DNA of 64,000 bases, from NCBI RefSeq assembly GCF_028476545.1, contig NW_026732596.1, positions 152,501 through 216,500 of the forward strand, written 5' to 3'. The notes under the pieces were generated by a model. The model saw only the letters and a program-made list of their open reading frames with translations, made no database searches and was not told where the DNA came from. Position 1 is the first letter of the stretch, and each line of letters opens with the position of its first letter. The position numbers and the translations under genes are program-made. Positions 1 through 13,060 of this stretch are shown piece by piece. This DNA comes from Physella acuta (taxonomy: Eukaryota > Mollusca > Gastropoda > Physidae).

Positions 1-109
1 GGAAATTGCGCTTAAATTGTCACTAGACTTTTTATTAACTTGTTTTATTAACGTAGGCGCCATAGTGTTCGCAGGGGGCCCGGGGAGCTTCGGGTCTACG
101 GGGATCCGA

Positions 110-565
110 CGGTTGCGCCTGTTAAAGTTTTAACGCTAACTTTAGTAGTACCCCTTACCCGCCATGCAGAGTGCCACGTGCTAACATAGCCGCTCTGGAA
201 CTCTTGGCGCCAAATTGTGTACTGGCAAAAATCGCACCCTCGCAGGCGTAACCCATATCAAATTTTCATTATTTTGTTCACAGAAACCTTCTCGAGAGTA
301 TTCTCATCAACTCCCTAGTTTCATGGCACACGGATGAAAGGAGTCGAATCGCACCTGACTTCTATTTTTTATATACCGTATAAAGAGAAAAATCACACCC
401 TCCTAGGGCTCCGACCTTTCGAAATTAAAAACATATTTTTTTGCATAACACTTCTCTGTAGTGTTCTAATCAACCCACCAAAGTTTGATGGCGATCGGAT
501 GAACGGCGAGAAACAGCAATTGACTTTTATTTTTATATATCGCATATAGAGAAAAAATGATACTT
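110..565 (+). repeat. Tandem ~160-bp repeat block, copy 1
   Basis: About 2.5 units of a ~160-bp sequence built around AAAGTTTGATGGCGATCGG, TTTTATTTTTATATATCGCA and AAATCGCACCCTCC. The left flank (GTTGCGCCTGTT ... AACATAGCCGCT) is shared with 30600-31330. Open frames over it are incidental. Confidence 0.65.
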
Positions 566-1632
566 ATTAGATGACTATAAGTTAAAACGGAATTTGTTTT
601 AAATTCCTGCGTATCCACGGACAACCGTGGCACTTGCAAGTCGGGACAAAAAAAATCGTTTCCGTTTTCCTTTTATGGATTCAACACAATTTATATTTGT
701 GTAATTAGATATCTTTTCAGAAAGGTTAGTGCATGATTGGTATTTTACAAAGTTCAGCTGTATCTCGTGTTCAAAACGTGCTTGGAATAATATTTTATAA
801 TATTGTTTTATTGAGCGAACGTTTGACCTAATCAAAGGTCAAAAGTCAAGATATTTTAAAAGTTTCCTTTTGTAATTAAAATGTTGTGCCTCTTAATGTA
901 GATAAACTTTCTAGCTAAGTTTAAGGGCAGGGACATTGTTTTTTAACTTAGTCGAATACAATGAGCGGTTAAAACATCGAATTTTAAACATCATAAATTT
1001 TAAGCTTGCTTTTATTTTTGTGTTTTATACAACATCGAATGTATTTCACTCAGTAAGTTCTTTTGAAACCAGCATTCAACCTTCTTTGTTATTTCTATGT
1101 CTATTAAATGGTGTCCATTATGAGAGCAGGATGCTAAAATTTCTAAAATAATACATTTTATAGCCGATTGAAATATGTGAACTGACTTTTATTAAAACGT
1201 TTATTGTATGATTTAATAAAAAATTCCAATAACATTTTTGCTTTCATTTGTGATGGCCATAAGGGGAATAAAATGATTGCTTTGATACTTTATTTCATAC
1301 TAGGAAATTTGTCCTTTGAACCGTAATATAATGTTTCATTTAGAAGTATTTTGATTTACTTATCAGAATAAGAGTTTTCGTGAACTGCTAATAATTGTAT
1401 CTGGAGTGTAAAAATTGAAATTACATCTAATTATATATATTAATACAATGTTTTATTAAAGACGGAAAAAGAAAACTTAATTTTTATTTTCTTAAAGTAA
1501 AATCATTCTTATCGATAATTATATTTGTTCTTTTTAAATTCAAACCAACCACGGGGTTTCCTTCGAATTTTTAGGTTAAAATGACCAAAAAACTTTGACA
1601 GTTTAACGATTTTCCCATTTCCTTTTTTGCAG
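566..1632. other. Gene-free AT-rich stretch before gene A exons
   Basis: No lectin, stalk or signal motif was found in any frame. Probably intron of gene A. Confidence 0.4.
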
Positions 1633-3391
1633 ATCCAAACACAATATCGAAAACTGATCCAACAACATCTTTAACATCCATGACAACGGCTGCACCAATT
1701 AGCTTTACCACAGAGGGAAATGTGTTTAAGCCGGGGAACATTTCCAAGAACACATTGGGTAAATCTTTTTAAGCAGCATGATAACAAAACACTGGTAACC
1801 TATCAATTTGCAAGCTTGTTTTGAATGAACACATCTTTGTATGATGAAAATAACATCTGGCGTGAAAAATTAAGTTGGTAAGAACAAGATCTTAAAACCA
1901 CATCTTTCTGTTTCTAGAAATTTGAAAACTGATTTACAGATCCAACCACAACATCTAAAACTGAACCAACAACATCTGTGACATCCATGTCAACGACGGC
2001 AATACTTAGCTTTACCACAGAGGGAAATGTGTCTAAGACTGGGAATATTTCTAAGGACCATAGCAATCGGATCAAAGGTGAAGTAATGCATCAAATACAA
2101 ACAATTCCATATATATATAGATGATAAATTGTATCAAATTCTTAATGCATTTCAGAAATCGGAAATGCGAGCTTCCCGTTCCCAGAAACAGCTCAATAGA
2201 TGATAAAAATATTATGCGATATATTGTCTAACTAACTTCAACTATACTAATCTTCTCATATTCTCAAGAAAGTATAATAAATTACAATTTTCTTTTACCT
2301 AAAACACGAAGTTGGCATACACCTGCGAATATAATATTAGAGTTATATGTAAAATTGCACCCATCTAATCGAATCAAGGTATAAATTATCGGTGTTTTAG
2401 ATACCGGAAAAAGTAAAATACCATTTCCGAATATCAAAATTCACTGAAAGTTGTGTCTAAAAAATACTCAAGTTTTCATGTTCACGCAGAAAATGAGTAA
2501 AGTTGTAATTCCGGTTTCTATAAATTGTTTATAGAATCTAATCGAATCAAGGTATAAATTATCGGTGTTTTAGATACCGGAAAAAGTAAAATACCATTTC
2601 CGAATATCAAAATTCACTGAAAGTTGTGTCTAAAAAATACTCAAGTTTTCATGTTCACGCAGAAAATGAGTAAAGTTGTTATTCCGGTTTCTATAAATTG
2701 TTAAAAAATTGCGATAGAAACCTGCGAGTACAAAAGTTATATATTAAATCTCGCACAACTATCTGATTAATAAAATACATATCTGAAATTTGGTTAATCT
2801 AACTGTACCGGTAAAGTTATCTTTTCACAAATAGACAGACTTAGAGACAACTGAAAATTTACGTTTTCTGACAAGAGAAGGTGTAGTCACTCAGAACACT
2901 TGTTAAACTGTAAAACAGCTTACGTCAGGTTGTATGATAGTGCAAAAAAGCCTTAAAAAATACCTAAAAAACCCTAAACATAATTAAAGTTACGAGACGC
3001 TGAATAAGAAAAAACATGTAAAATGGAAAGTGTTTTCATCCTATTCATATCTGTAATTTTTTATGTTTAAAAATTCATTCGAGTTTTTGTCTTTCAGATA
3101 AGATGTATTCGTTTGGACTAGCTGAATGGATTGGCATTGGGATCGGTGTATGTGTTGTGGTCACGTTATCAGTGCTTGCAGTTGTGCTTGTTATAAAGCT
3201 CCGATGTAAAACAGTAACTCAGTGGGAATCTGGAAGCAGACAGCCAGAACCAAAACAGTAAAATATTTTCGCATGAAATAAATTATACTAATCCTATAGT
3301 AACTATATTAGATACAGAATTTTTTACAATATTTTTTTTTATATTTGAGAACAGAAAAAAAGCAAAACAAATGAAACATCAAACTGAGCAG

Positions 3392-3486
<95 letters not shown>

Positions 3487-4214
3487 GTGTCTGTTATGGA
3501 CTTAGATCATTGTCATTTAGCCATGTCTATTGAGTATTGGTCACGGGATCATGGTCAGTGAGGCAATTATATTAAACAATTTTTACAGAGTTATGGCCAC
3601 TGTTCAGTAAGGTATGGTCAACTAGAGCATGTTAACTAGTCTCTAGCTCATGGTCATAGTCATTAGGACATGAATATTCCGACATGGATGATAAGTCAAA
3701 GTCATTTTCCAAAATCCATTGAGGCATGGACACTAGATCGAAACTATTGGATCATAGACTGCATCCGGGAAGATGACATATTAAGGTCATATACATATTA
3801 TGGTCAGTTGCATTTAGGCAGTGACATATAGGCAGCGAGCCATGAGTTATTATAAATGTGTCATGATCTTTGGGCCATTGCCGACTGCGCTGTGGTCATA
3901 AGAGTATGAATATTGGGACATGTTGATTCATTTGTCATTGTATCATAACCATTGATACATGCATACTTTATGAAAGTTAATGCGTCATAGACTTTGGGTC
4001 ATGGACATTTATCAACACTATGTCATGGTGACGTACTGACTGATAGTTATTGCTATGTATGTTTTTATGATGTTGTATAAGAAAGAAAAGAAAAAATTCT
4101 TTTCCAGATGAAAACGCTGTTTATGAAAACATGAAACGGACCGACGCAAGGCGTGTTCAACTGGTTGAGCTAGATGAAACCAAACATTTGTATGCTGAAT
4201 TTTTTGACAAATAG
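1633..4214 (+). CDS. Gene A, 3' part: stalk, TM and tail exons of a C-type-lectin-type membrane receptor
   Basis: This is the 3' end of a receptor whose signal and lectin exons must lie before the window. Exons seen: stalk 1633-1758 (DPNTISKTDPTTS start, NIS N-glycosylation sequon), stalk 1940-2077 (DPTTTSKTEPTTS start), TM 3098-3257 (IGIGIGVCVVVTLSVLAVVL), tail 4108-4214 ending in TAG (DENAVYENM ... HLYAEFFDK). Both stalks are phase 1/1. The TM exon is 160 bp where the module needs a multiple of 3; compared with genes B and C about two bases are missing just after the TM segment (about 3205-3215). As it stands the frame reads ...EPKQ and meets a stop whether the donor is used or not, so the Tyr tail is probably not translated. 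In the ancestral frame the tail joins as N-E-N-A-V-Y-E-N-M. An assembly indel could also explain it. Exon identity is firm by paralogy; activity is uncertain. Confidence 0.75.
2365..2702. repeat. Recent tandem duplication, ~173-bp unit
   Basis: The unit beginning CTAATCGAATCAAGG at 2365 repeats at 2538 almost without change (one A/T difference seen near the end). It lies in the gene A intron and belongs to the CCGG-rich dispersed family seen also near 5820, 21120 and 42410. Confidence 0.85.
3098..3257 (+). CDS. Gene A transmembrane exon with frame change
   Basis: The acceptor is TTTCAG and the exon opens DKMYSFGLAEWIGIG, matching EKMTLGLAEGIGIG of gene B. A Gly/Val/Leu-rich helix of about 22 residues is followed by the basic stop-transfer IKLRCK. 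Downstream bases align with gene B (GTGGGAATCTGGA) but the reading frame is shifted, consistent with a 2-base loss. The donor reads ACAGTAAAAT, where gene C has CCAGGTAAAAT. Confidence 0.75.
3396..3480. repeat. (TA)n microsatellite
   Basis: Uninterrupted TA array in the gene A TM-tail intron. Confidence 0.95.
3485..4040. repeat. Degenerate GTCATGG-type short repeat
   Basis: Loosely repeating words such as GGTCATTGGGTCATGGACAT, period about 15-20 bp and much decayed. The same texture fills the TM-tail introns of gene B (26690-26850 and 27180-27340) and gene C (39840-40070). Confidence 0.5.
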
Positions 4215-5263
4215 AGTGTTAGTAATAATTGTATCTAGTACTTGTTAATGTAAAAACAAACAAAAAATGTGTAATGCATGTTAGAGGAAAACAATATAGT
4301 TCATTCCACACTCACGTTTATTTCAAGCCTAAATGTTTTTATTTTTGTAAACCACAGGTATAACTACTTCAAAACTTATTTTTTTAAATGTGTAACTCAA
4401 AACGAATTATGTTTTCTTTCTTTAGTAATTTTCTATTGCTTATGAAAGTTTGGTTTGGAAATTATAAGGACATTATATCAAATAGCTTGTTGCGATTAAT
4501 AACGTATTAAACATCGAAATGTCTATAAATCTTGTATAACATATTTTAGAAAAATCTCAACAGTAAGTGAGGCGGATTATTGTGATCAAGATTGACTCGT
4601 CCCTTAGGCTCTAGAAAGTGCACTTTTAAATAAACTCCTTATAAAAGATAATATATTTCCCAATATAATAATATCAATAGATATTTAAGTTAATAAATTA
4701 TATGGTTCATAATTTGGGGTAGCATTTATAAGTTAATAAAAAATAATATTAAAATCAATATTGAAATTTAAAAACTTATTCATGCCTGATTAAACATAAG
4801 AAATTAAACAAATTCATGTTTGTTTGTACTTTATTTTATTTTCTTCTGTAAGTTCTAAAATCAATGACAGATAAATTTAAAAATTAAAAAGAGAAATGCT
4901 TGATAATTTAATTTCCCTTACTGATCTAAGAAAAGTTTTGACTTTTTTCCTTACAAAAAACATATTAAATGTGTAAATGTTTTCTCATTATGATTTTAAT
5001 GTTACTCACATAAGAGATTTAAAATTTTTTTATTAAAAAGCATTTCATTCATATTTAATGTAATAAATGTGAATGTCAATAAAAATGAATTCTAATGTGT
5101 ACAATACAAGTAAAAGTTATCGAGCGAGATAACCACAGCTGAACTATCAAATAAAACTAGTTCGTGTTTGTTCCCCTTTTGAAATAACATTTTTCTTTTT
5201 TCTCAGAAAAATGTGCAAACGAAAATATACGCAAACAAAATATGCGCAACGCAAAAAAGCGCA

Positions 5264-5265
<2 letters not shown>
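4215..5265. other. Intergenic AT-rich stretch, nothing recognised
   Basis: Poly-A/T-rich sequence without exon, TIR or tRNA-like text that I could support. Confidence 0.4.
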
Positions 5266-5355
<90 letters not shown>

Positions 5356-5358
5356 TAT
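5266..5358. repeat. (TA)n microsatellite
   Basis: TA array; open frames on both strands here are purely IYIY repeats. Confidence 0.95.
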
Positions 5359-5494
5359 TTTAATTAAGAAAAAACAAACAAATGCCACCGCACTTTCTAA
5401 AAGGCATATATATTGCAAAAATGTTCCGATAATACTTACTAAAATGCTGTTTACCGAAGGTGTTTCGACCATTGGTGATTGACTCATTCGTTGT

Positions 5495-5600
5495 TTGACG
5501 GCAGGGAATTATTCTGGGAACCCTTAATGTGAGTCAGATGCCTAGGAGAGGTGGGTGGACGATCTTCTTACGTGAGTTTAAGATCCGAAATACAGACTTT
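5495..5600 (-). repeat. Decayed SINE fragment
   Basis: AATGTGAGTCAGATGCCTAG and GGTGGGTGGAC resemble the body of the minus-strand SINE at 14370-14608 (ACGTGAGTTAGGTGCCCATC). Short and diverged. Confidence 0.35.
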
Positions 5601-6606
5601 CAGGTTAGCAGTCAAATGCTCTCTTTCATGACCACCCCATCCTATGAATAAAAACATTTTTTTTAAATAAAGGGATTAACCATTTTGACATTTAAAGACA
5701 AGAGTCGCTATATAGGTCACCTAAATTGTTCATAAAGATAATGGAAATTATAGAAAATAATCTTGAACTGTAAAATTTCGTCCACGCAACTTAAATAGTA
5801 CTCACGTCATTGGTTTTTAAGAAACCGGAAGTAGAGAAAGTACAAAATTCCGGTTACTGGAAAAACTAATAGACTGCTAATTGGATATCATACTTTAACG
5901 GGACATTTTTTCTCACCTAACTGAAATGGTATTCAAGTTACCGTGTTTATTTACACACATACAGACACTGTCATGATAGCAAAACAATTTTTTTTTACCC
6001 AGAAAGGTGTAAAACGATGTATTGCACAATTTAAATACTTCCTCTATATTTCATATACGAGAAATAAAAAAAATGCTACAGTGAAATACAAATTTTAACA
6101 AAAGATTATTTACTATATAAACATAATCATACTTAATTAATGAACGGGATTTTAAATTCCGACTTTCCACGATATTTCCTGAACTTGTACTCGGAATCAC
6201 ATCTTACTGATGTAATCTATAATCCAAGTCCACGTGATCAGTCAATGCGAAATTTGTTTTAGCTATTAAATCTTACCTTCCGCGTTGTAAATTGTTGTTG
6301 ATTGGATTCTTGCCAGCCTTCCAATTCTATCCCACAGTTATAAAAGAATGATGTTGTGCAAGATAGAGATCTTTTGTTTAATGCTTCGTCAAACAGCATA
6401 ACGTAACTTTTCACTCTAGCCAAGGTCTTTGGTTAAAGTTATTTTAAGGACCTCGTTGGTGAACGTTCGTGTTTTAATAAATCGACTTACACACGACCTT
6501 TTGACAGCGCTGATAGCTCTATATAAAGTAATACAAGATTCACATTCTTCACGATAAACATTCGGCCTTCGTGATCACCATAAACGGATTTTACCACAAT
6601 ATTAAT

Positions 6607-6765
6607 CAGTTTCGTAGCCAAGATCGTCTCAAGGGGGGGGGGGGGGGGGGTTCCAATTTTTACCCAAAGGACAAGCTTTCGATTTGCACCCCCCCCCCCC
6701 TCAAACTTTCGATTTGCGCCCCCCCCCCCCCCTCAAACTTTCGATTTGCACCCCCTCATACTTAA
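6607..6765. mobile_element. hAT-like MITE remnant
   Basis: Starts CAGTTTCGTAGCCAAGATCG, a decayed form of the CAGTGGCGTAGC terminus, followed by G- and C-runs with TCAAACTTTCGATTTGCACC units as in 61820-62137. No clear right end. Confidence 0.45.
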
Positions 6766-6869
6766 TATATATATACCAAGGGGTCTATGGGGGGGGTCTA
6801 GCTGTATACATGTGCTTTGCTATGGTAAAATAGAAAAAAATAAACTTTTATCCATATCTCTCGTCACCG

Positions 6870-7160
6870 CGACCTACGTTTAAATATTGAATTTCAAATT
6901 AAAAAATGTTTTTTGCAGAACCCTTCCCAGTAGCGTTCTAACTAACTCCCCAAAGTTTCATGGCGATCGGATAAACGGTGTCAAACCGCAATCTACTTTT
7001 ATTTTTATATACTGTATATTGAGAAAAAAACAAATCGAGCCCTGCCGGGTTGCCAGCCCTGCGAATTTGAAATTTGTTTTTCACAGAAACCTCACCAGGT
7101 GTATTCTCAACGACTTCCCAAAGTTTCATGGCGGTCTTATGACAGGTAAAGTAATTCATA
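6870..7160 (+). repeat. Tandem ~160-bp repeat block, copy 2
   Basis: Two units with AAAGTTTCATGGCGATCGGA and AAAGTTTCATGGCGGTC. Like the copy at 30600-31330, it runs directly into a (TA)n array through ATGCTTTATATA. Confidence 0.65.
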
Positions 7161-7170
7161 GGCCTACATG

Positions 7171-7277
<107 letters not shown>

Positions 7278-7447
7278 CTGTGAGATATGGTCAACGATGC
7301 ATGGATCTTGAGTCATTCTCAATGGATAATGGTCGCTAGATCACGGTTACTATGTCATCGTCATTCAGTCATTGTTATTATTGTTATTATTATTCGGATA
7401 TAGAATTCAAGTCATTTCACTTAACCACAACCATAAGGAGATATAAG

Positions 7448-7552
7448 GGACGAAGTGGGCTTGCGGTGCAGAGGCCTCGCGGTACAGAGCTAGACTGCTA
7501 ACCCGTTAGTCTTGAGTTCGAATCCGGGTCCAAGTCAGTTGTTTTTTTTTCC
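7448..7552 (+). repeat. tRNA-derived SINE head
   Basis: Contains a pol III B-box-like GAGTTCGAATCCGGG after GACTGCTAACCCGTTAGTC and ends in a T-run. The same head is seen at 30357. Not a functional tRNA: no acceptor-stem pairing was found. Confidence 0.55.
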
Positions 7553-8472
7553 AGTAATTTTGGTATTATTTACAAATGTTTAGTTTGACAGTAGGCCTAC
7601 TTTATGATTTTATTTAAAACACTTTTTGTTTTAATTAATGGAATTTAGCTGTTAGCGTTTTATTGTATGGTGTATGTTTAGTGTTTCAGTTATTATGCAA
7701 GTTGAATGTAAATAAGTATACACCGAAATGCATTCGATTTTCGTTTATTTTTAATCTCGTAAATTTCTTCTATTTAGAATTGTCTTATTAATACGTTGAC
7801 ACCAATGTGTGTTCTCATTTCTAATTTTGTTTAAATATACCACCTTGCAAATGTTCTAAATAATATATAACAAGCGTTTTTTCTGTATAAAGTCGTGGCT
7901 TTGATGCCGTATTTGTGTAACGAACCGTGTTGCAGAGGAACGGCAGGTGAAGCGTCGTTATTATTAGAATCACGTGGAGGTGTACGTGTTGCTGTTCTTT
8001 TTAAAATCATAACTCCATGGCGCAATAAAAACACCGATTTTACATTACGAGCCAGTAGACCCAAACTCCCTTTTAGAAAAATAGGTCACGTGTTTTGACA
8101 TTAATGTGGTTAAATCTGTCACCCATGTATTTGTTTTATGCATGTGTGTGTCTAATACTTTCATATACAATGCTATTTTTTTAAAAATATGTTTACTTAG
8201 TCTTTGGATTGTTTTTTTATTACGTTTATTATTATTCATGTAGTATATTTCAAAATAATAGTGCGTAAAAAAGTAAATAACATCCATATGACATTCAATT
8301 TTTAAAAAGTTAAATCGACTAAAAACTATCCTAAATACTATAAATATTTTACTTAGAGAACATTTTTTTCTCTGAAATTAATTACCCTTGATATGTTTTG
8401 TACTGATATCTTTTGTGCGTGCAATCAATTTTCCTTGAGATAATTTGTGAGATATTTTGATCCTTCTTTAGA

Positions 8473-8887
8473 GGTCATCCATAAATGACGTCACGCTTTT
8501 TTTGACGATTTTTACCTCCCCCCCCCTCCGTCATACGTCGTCACAAAAAGCCAGAACCCCACCCCCCAACATAACGTCACACTTCAGCCTACAACCCCCA
8601 CCCCCCACCTCTCAGCATTGCTGTTGAATTTTTCTTAAAACATCGATATTTTTCCAAAATCTTGTCAGAACTCTGTAAATATAAAGTATGTTAGTCAATT
8701 CTTATTTCAATTTATTAAAACAGTTTTCTAAAACGCGAAATAACGGCTAAAACTCGTTTTCTATCATTGCTTTTTATGATGCAAAAGTGTGACGTCAAAC
8801 AATCTGACCCCCCCCTTCATCACACACCGTCACAAAATTACCCACCCCCTCCCCCCTACAAGTGTGACGTCATTTATTTACGACATC
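8473..8887. mobile_element. Short DNA transposon with TGACGTCA in its ends
   Basis: The left end GGTCATCCATAAATGACGTC is mirrored by the right end GACGTCATTTATTTACGACATC-type sequence. C-rich blocks lie inside. Flanking TCTTTAGA and TTATTAGA match at 6 of 8 positions, as expected for a decayed 8-bp target duplication. Confidence 0.5.
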
Positions 8888-8997
8888 TTATTAGAATGTT
8901 TACTTTTTTCTTTGAGTTATTTTTAGCACAAGGCGTCACTACGTCAGGTTTTACCGATGTGCGGTAGCTTAGGGTGCTCCCCCCCCCCACCTACAAA

Positions 8998-9210
8998 AAT
9001 AGTTTGAACTGCGATGACAGTTTTAAACCCAAATGCCTTGAGCTTGGATCCCGGAATCGAATCAGAATAACATCCCTGATGGGCACCTGACTCACGTAAA
9101 AAAAAAACATAGGCCGCTGACCACACAATCCTCTTGTATGTCGAGGTGTTTCCAACAGATGAGCTCTACTTCATCTGAACCATGTGTCTTGAACATGAAC
9201 GGGAAAAGAT
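8998..9210 (+). repeat. Decayed SINE
   Basis: CTGATGGGCACCTGACTCACGTAAA, then ATGTCGAGGTG and GAGCTCTACTTCATCTGAAC, follow the order of the better copies at 30352-30593 and 45415-45570. Confidence 0.45.
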
Positions 9211-11869
9211 GATGATTATGATTTGATGATAGTTTGGTTAGAATATATCGAGTTTTGTTTCCCTGATCTATTCATATATTTAGGCCGAACACGCGCATCT
9301 TGGAACAAATGAACTACTTTAACTGCCCCATGTGTCTTGGACACCAACGAGGAAAAAAAATGATATTGCGCAATCTGCAACTTCTTGTTCATCAGTCAGT
9401 ACACGACAGTGTTGAAAACTCCATTAAAAATTACCTTAAAAATGGCATTTAAAAAGTCGTGTATTACGTTGAGATATAGAAACGAAACCAGCTGAAGATG
9501 AACTGGAATTTTTTTTCTACTAAATAGACTTCAATACTTTTCATAGTGTACTAAAACTGAGATATAAAACTACAGCACAGCATAAATAATGCACTCCAAC
9601 AAAACAAAATAGACAATGGAAAGTTTGTAATTAAAATTAGTAAAAATATATAATTGTAGCATTTAAGAAAAAGGACGCCATCCATTCTTTTCACCTTGAG
9701 AATCGTCAAGCTTGAAGGACTTCAACCATGCTCGCACATAAAAACAAGCGATCAACTCCTATTTCTTCCTGGTAAAAAATAAAACCTCTGGCAAACTTGG
9801 GCTACCTTGGGCGAAATCTGGCTTACCCGGTACAGGAAATTACTCTACAATAGCCTTGTGTGCTAAACCGGGGCGTTTTGAAGAACTTGGGCACAACATT
9901 TGTATTTAAAAGCATTGAATCGAATCTGCATTGAAATCACAAAACGCAACCATTAGCGGATAGAAAAAAATCTTGTTTTCTTGGCTTCTTATCTGCACTC
10001 TCATTTGTGGTAGATATTATAAACAAGCCGACCCGCGGCGTAACATACGCCGTTATTTAATTGTTTTATTTTCTACTTTTCTATAATTCATATTTTGTGA
10101 ATTCGACACTACCAATGCAACGACTGAAATATTTGCTTTAAAACGCTATCAGTAGCCCTTGAAGGAAAATTATTCCCCCCTCTCTTCCCTTCTGAAAGCA
10201 GCCTCCCCTTAGTTACCTCCTCTTAGTTTCAAATCGTTTAAAAACTAAATTATCTGCCCCTAATAGCCGTCACTAATTTGACCTAGCTCTACGATTGTAA
10301 ACACTTGGCGTGAACCACAGCTCACCAGACTAGTGGGGGGGGGGGGGTGGGGGTGGTAGCGATATGCCTGGAGAGTGAGGGAGCGGGCGACTCGGCGCGC
10401 GTACGTGGTGGTGCTGGTGTTGTCCCGCATGGTACCCACTTAGAGATGTGATAGGTAGATAAAGCACAACAATAAAGTAAGGAGGCAATCAGCGTGATTT
10501 GTTGCTTTTCAGAAACAAATTTTAAATATGAGTATGAAACCTCTTGAGACGGACGTGTATCGCAAAACGTGTATTTATACCGGCGAGGGTGCCGAGAATA
10601 GGTGCGTAGTTATCTTACCGTAAGTGTAAAAAGGCCTATTATTTGTTGCATAGTTAGGGTCAGTGCGAATGTAAAAGTATAACATAGATCATCTGTTGTG
10701 CTGACAAATCTTGACTGCATGGAAATGACCAGAGATTGTTGTTTTCGTGCAGTGTAAAAATAAATTTTTAGTCAATACAGAATAGATCAAAATGACATTT
10801 TTAGTATTGTGCTTTATTCGTGGACCAACGCCCTTAATTATTCAAGTCCTCTATAGAATCTCGGCGAAGACATTTTATTTCTATAGCCCAGCCACCCGCC
10901 CAGCTGGCTTCCTGTGAGGAAGTATTATGTGACCTGTTATACTCCGCAAACAAAAGAATACATTTTTTCCCTTAATCTAAACTTCTGATGGGGAAATCCT
11001 AAGATAGTTATTCAAGGAGAATTAAAAATAAAACGATTTTTCATCTTACAATAGACAGCCTTGCGCAATGTCTAAAATATAATTTTTAGTCTGTGAATTA
11101 AAAACTAATTATAGTAACATCTCGGTGAAGTTTATGGATCCCCAATGCAAAGATTCACCTTGGTGTCCTTATTTTGTTATTTTATGAATCATACAGAAAG
11201 GCTAAATTTAAAAAGGCGAACATCAACCAGCAGATAAATTCTACGTCATGTATTGTACTATTTCGCTACTGCTTGAAAGCAAATAATAATTTGAGGCCGT
11301 CCTTGTAGGAGGTGAGGTAGAGTATACCTGTATATTAAACACTGGTTTCTTTTAACAATTGTTCCTGTATAATTGTGCCATGTTGAGCATGAAATGTAAA
11401 TTTAATCTAAACGTAAAATTTAATCTAATTTAAAAACATTCAACTAATTGATCGTCTAATCCCATAAACTTTGATTTAACGTGATCGAAGAAGCTCAACC
11501 AACCATGTTTATACTCAAATAAATCATTGTTAGAAATTACAAACTGATGCTACCTTTCTGGCATTGACAGTCCAATAGTAAATGATGTTAAATACGTTTA
11601 ATTAATCTGCTTTGTGTTGAATATTATTTGTGTGAACTCGATAAAGATTGACAATGAGGCACATTGCCATATTTAAAAAATGTGTGGGTATTAATGGCTA
11701 TGTTTTAACATTTTGACATATAAAAGGTGTTAGTATTCAAACGTTTTGACAAAGTAGTATGGACATAAAATATGTCGATGTCCAAACTTAAATATAATAA
11801 TAATGCGACGATGGCAATTTGCTAAAATAGAATAATGATATCTCCATCAACACAGCCCATCTAACCAGA

Positions 11870-12330
11870 ACCTAAATCATAACCTAACCACAACCTATAC
11901 AAAAACCAAAACGAAAGCCAAAACCTAAACCCAAACCTAAAACTTAACCTAAATCTACATCTAAAAATCTAAACCTTAATTTGAACCTAAACCTGAACCT
12001 TAACCTGAACTTGAAACTAAACCTAAACCTAATCATGAACCTGAACCTGAACCTGAACCTGAACCTGAACCTCAACCTCAACCTCAACCTCAACCTCAAC
12101 CTCAACCTCAACCTCAACCTCAACCTCAACCTCAACCTGAAGAACCTGAACCTGAACCTGAACCTGAACCTCAACCTCAACCTCAACCTCAACTTCAACC
12201 TCAACCTTAACCTCAACCTCAACCTCAACCTCAACCTCAACCTCTAACTTAAGCACAACCTCAACCTAAACCCAAACCTAAACTTAGCATGAACCTGAAC
12301 CTGAGCCTAATACTAATACTAATCCTCATC
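11870..12330 (+). repeat. Hexamer array (CCTAAA/CCTGAA/CCTCAA)n
   Basis: Period-6 array with homogeneous blocks of CCTGAA then CCTCAA and mixed CCTAAA edges. Long frames on both strands are NLNLNL or RLRLRL artefacts. Confidence 0.9.
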
Positions 12331-12335
12331 TTCAT

Positions 12336-12590
12336 AACATAAACGTAAACATAAACGTGAACTTGAAATTGAACGTGAACGTGAACGTGAACGTGAGCGT
12401 GAACGTGAGCGTGAACGTTAGCGTGAACGTGAGCGTGAACGTTAGCGTGAACGTGAGCGTGAACGTTAGCGTGAACGTGAGCGTGAACGTGAGCGTGAAC
12501 GTGAGTGTGAACGTGAGCGTGAACGTTAGCGTGAACGTGAGCGTGAACGTGAACGTGAGCGTGAACGTGTACGTGAACGTTACTTTTTAA
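12336..12590 (+). repeat. Hexamer array (CGTGAA/CGTGAG/CGTTAG)n
   Basis: Follows the CCTxAA array and changes the hexamer to CGTGAA with a higher-order GAACGTGAGCGT 12-mer. Frames read VNVNVS and are not genes. Confidence 0.9.
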
Positions 12591-12784
12591 GTTAAGCTAA
12601 AGTTCTTTTGAATATATGAAACAGAACTAAGGAAATAAAATATTGGAAAATCCTTATTTTGTTTAGAACGTTGTAGATTTTAACTTGTGAAATCGAAAAC
12701 AAGAAGGAATGTTGTGTGGGGAATTTTGGGCAGGATGAACCCCTGAAGCTTGCACTTGGAGCGAAACGAACACGCATGTTTGGT

Positions 12785-13060
12785 TTTGGTACATGATTTG
12801 ATGATAATTCATATATGTGATAATAGATATGACAAGTGTATGTGATAATTACGTTGGTGTATGTGTGATTGTGAGAATTAGGATGGGGTATGTTTGTGTG
12901 ACAAGTGGGTATTTGTTATTTTGTGAATAACAAGTGGGTCCGTGCATGTAACAAGTTTGACGGTGTGTGTTTTCAGGCATTTGTATGTAACATATTTTTA
13001 CGTTTGGCGCAGTGGGTTCAGCATTTGTGTGAAACATTATAGGTTCATCTGTATATAAAA
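12785..13060. repeat. Degenerate ~30-bp GT-rich repeat
   Basis: Loose copies of GTGTGTAACAAGTGGGT-type text; too decayed for a firm unit. Confidence 0.4.

Larger units (their letters stand above)
7549..12790. repeat. Duplicated intergenic block, copy 1
   Basis: Segments match 44010-48115 in the same order: 7549-8020 with 44010-44480 (GCCGTATTTGTGTAACGAAC, CGGCAGGTGAAGCGTCGTTA), 9480-9960 with 46100-46600, 10440-11300 with 46640-47590, 12600-12790 with 47930-48115. Extra material here includes a ~420-bp GC-rich insert (about 10020-10440) and the hexamer arrays. Confidence 0.6.

Noticed and set aside
334-549. 71-codon frame at the window start
   Set aside because: It lies in the ~160-bp tandem repeat; the repeat copies elsewhere do not keep one frame.
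7448-7552. Possible functional tRNA gene
   Set aside because: It has a B-box-like GTTCGAATCC but no cloverleaf or paired acceptor stem, and the same text recurs attached to a SINE body.
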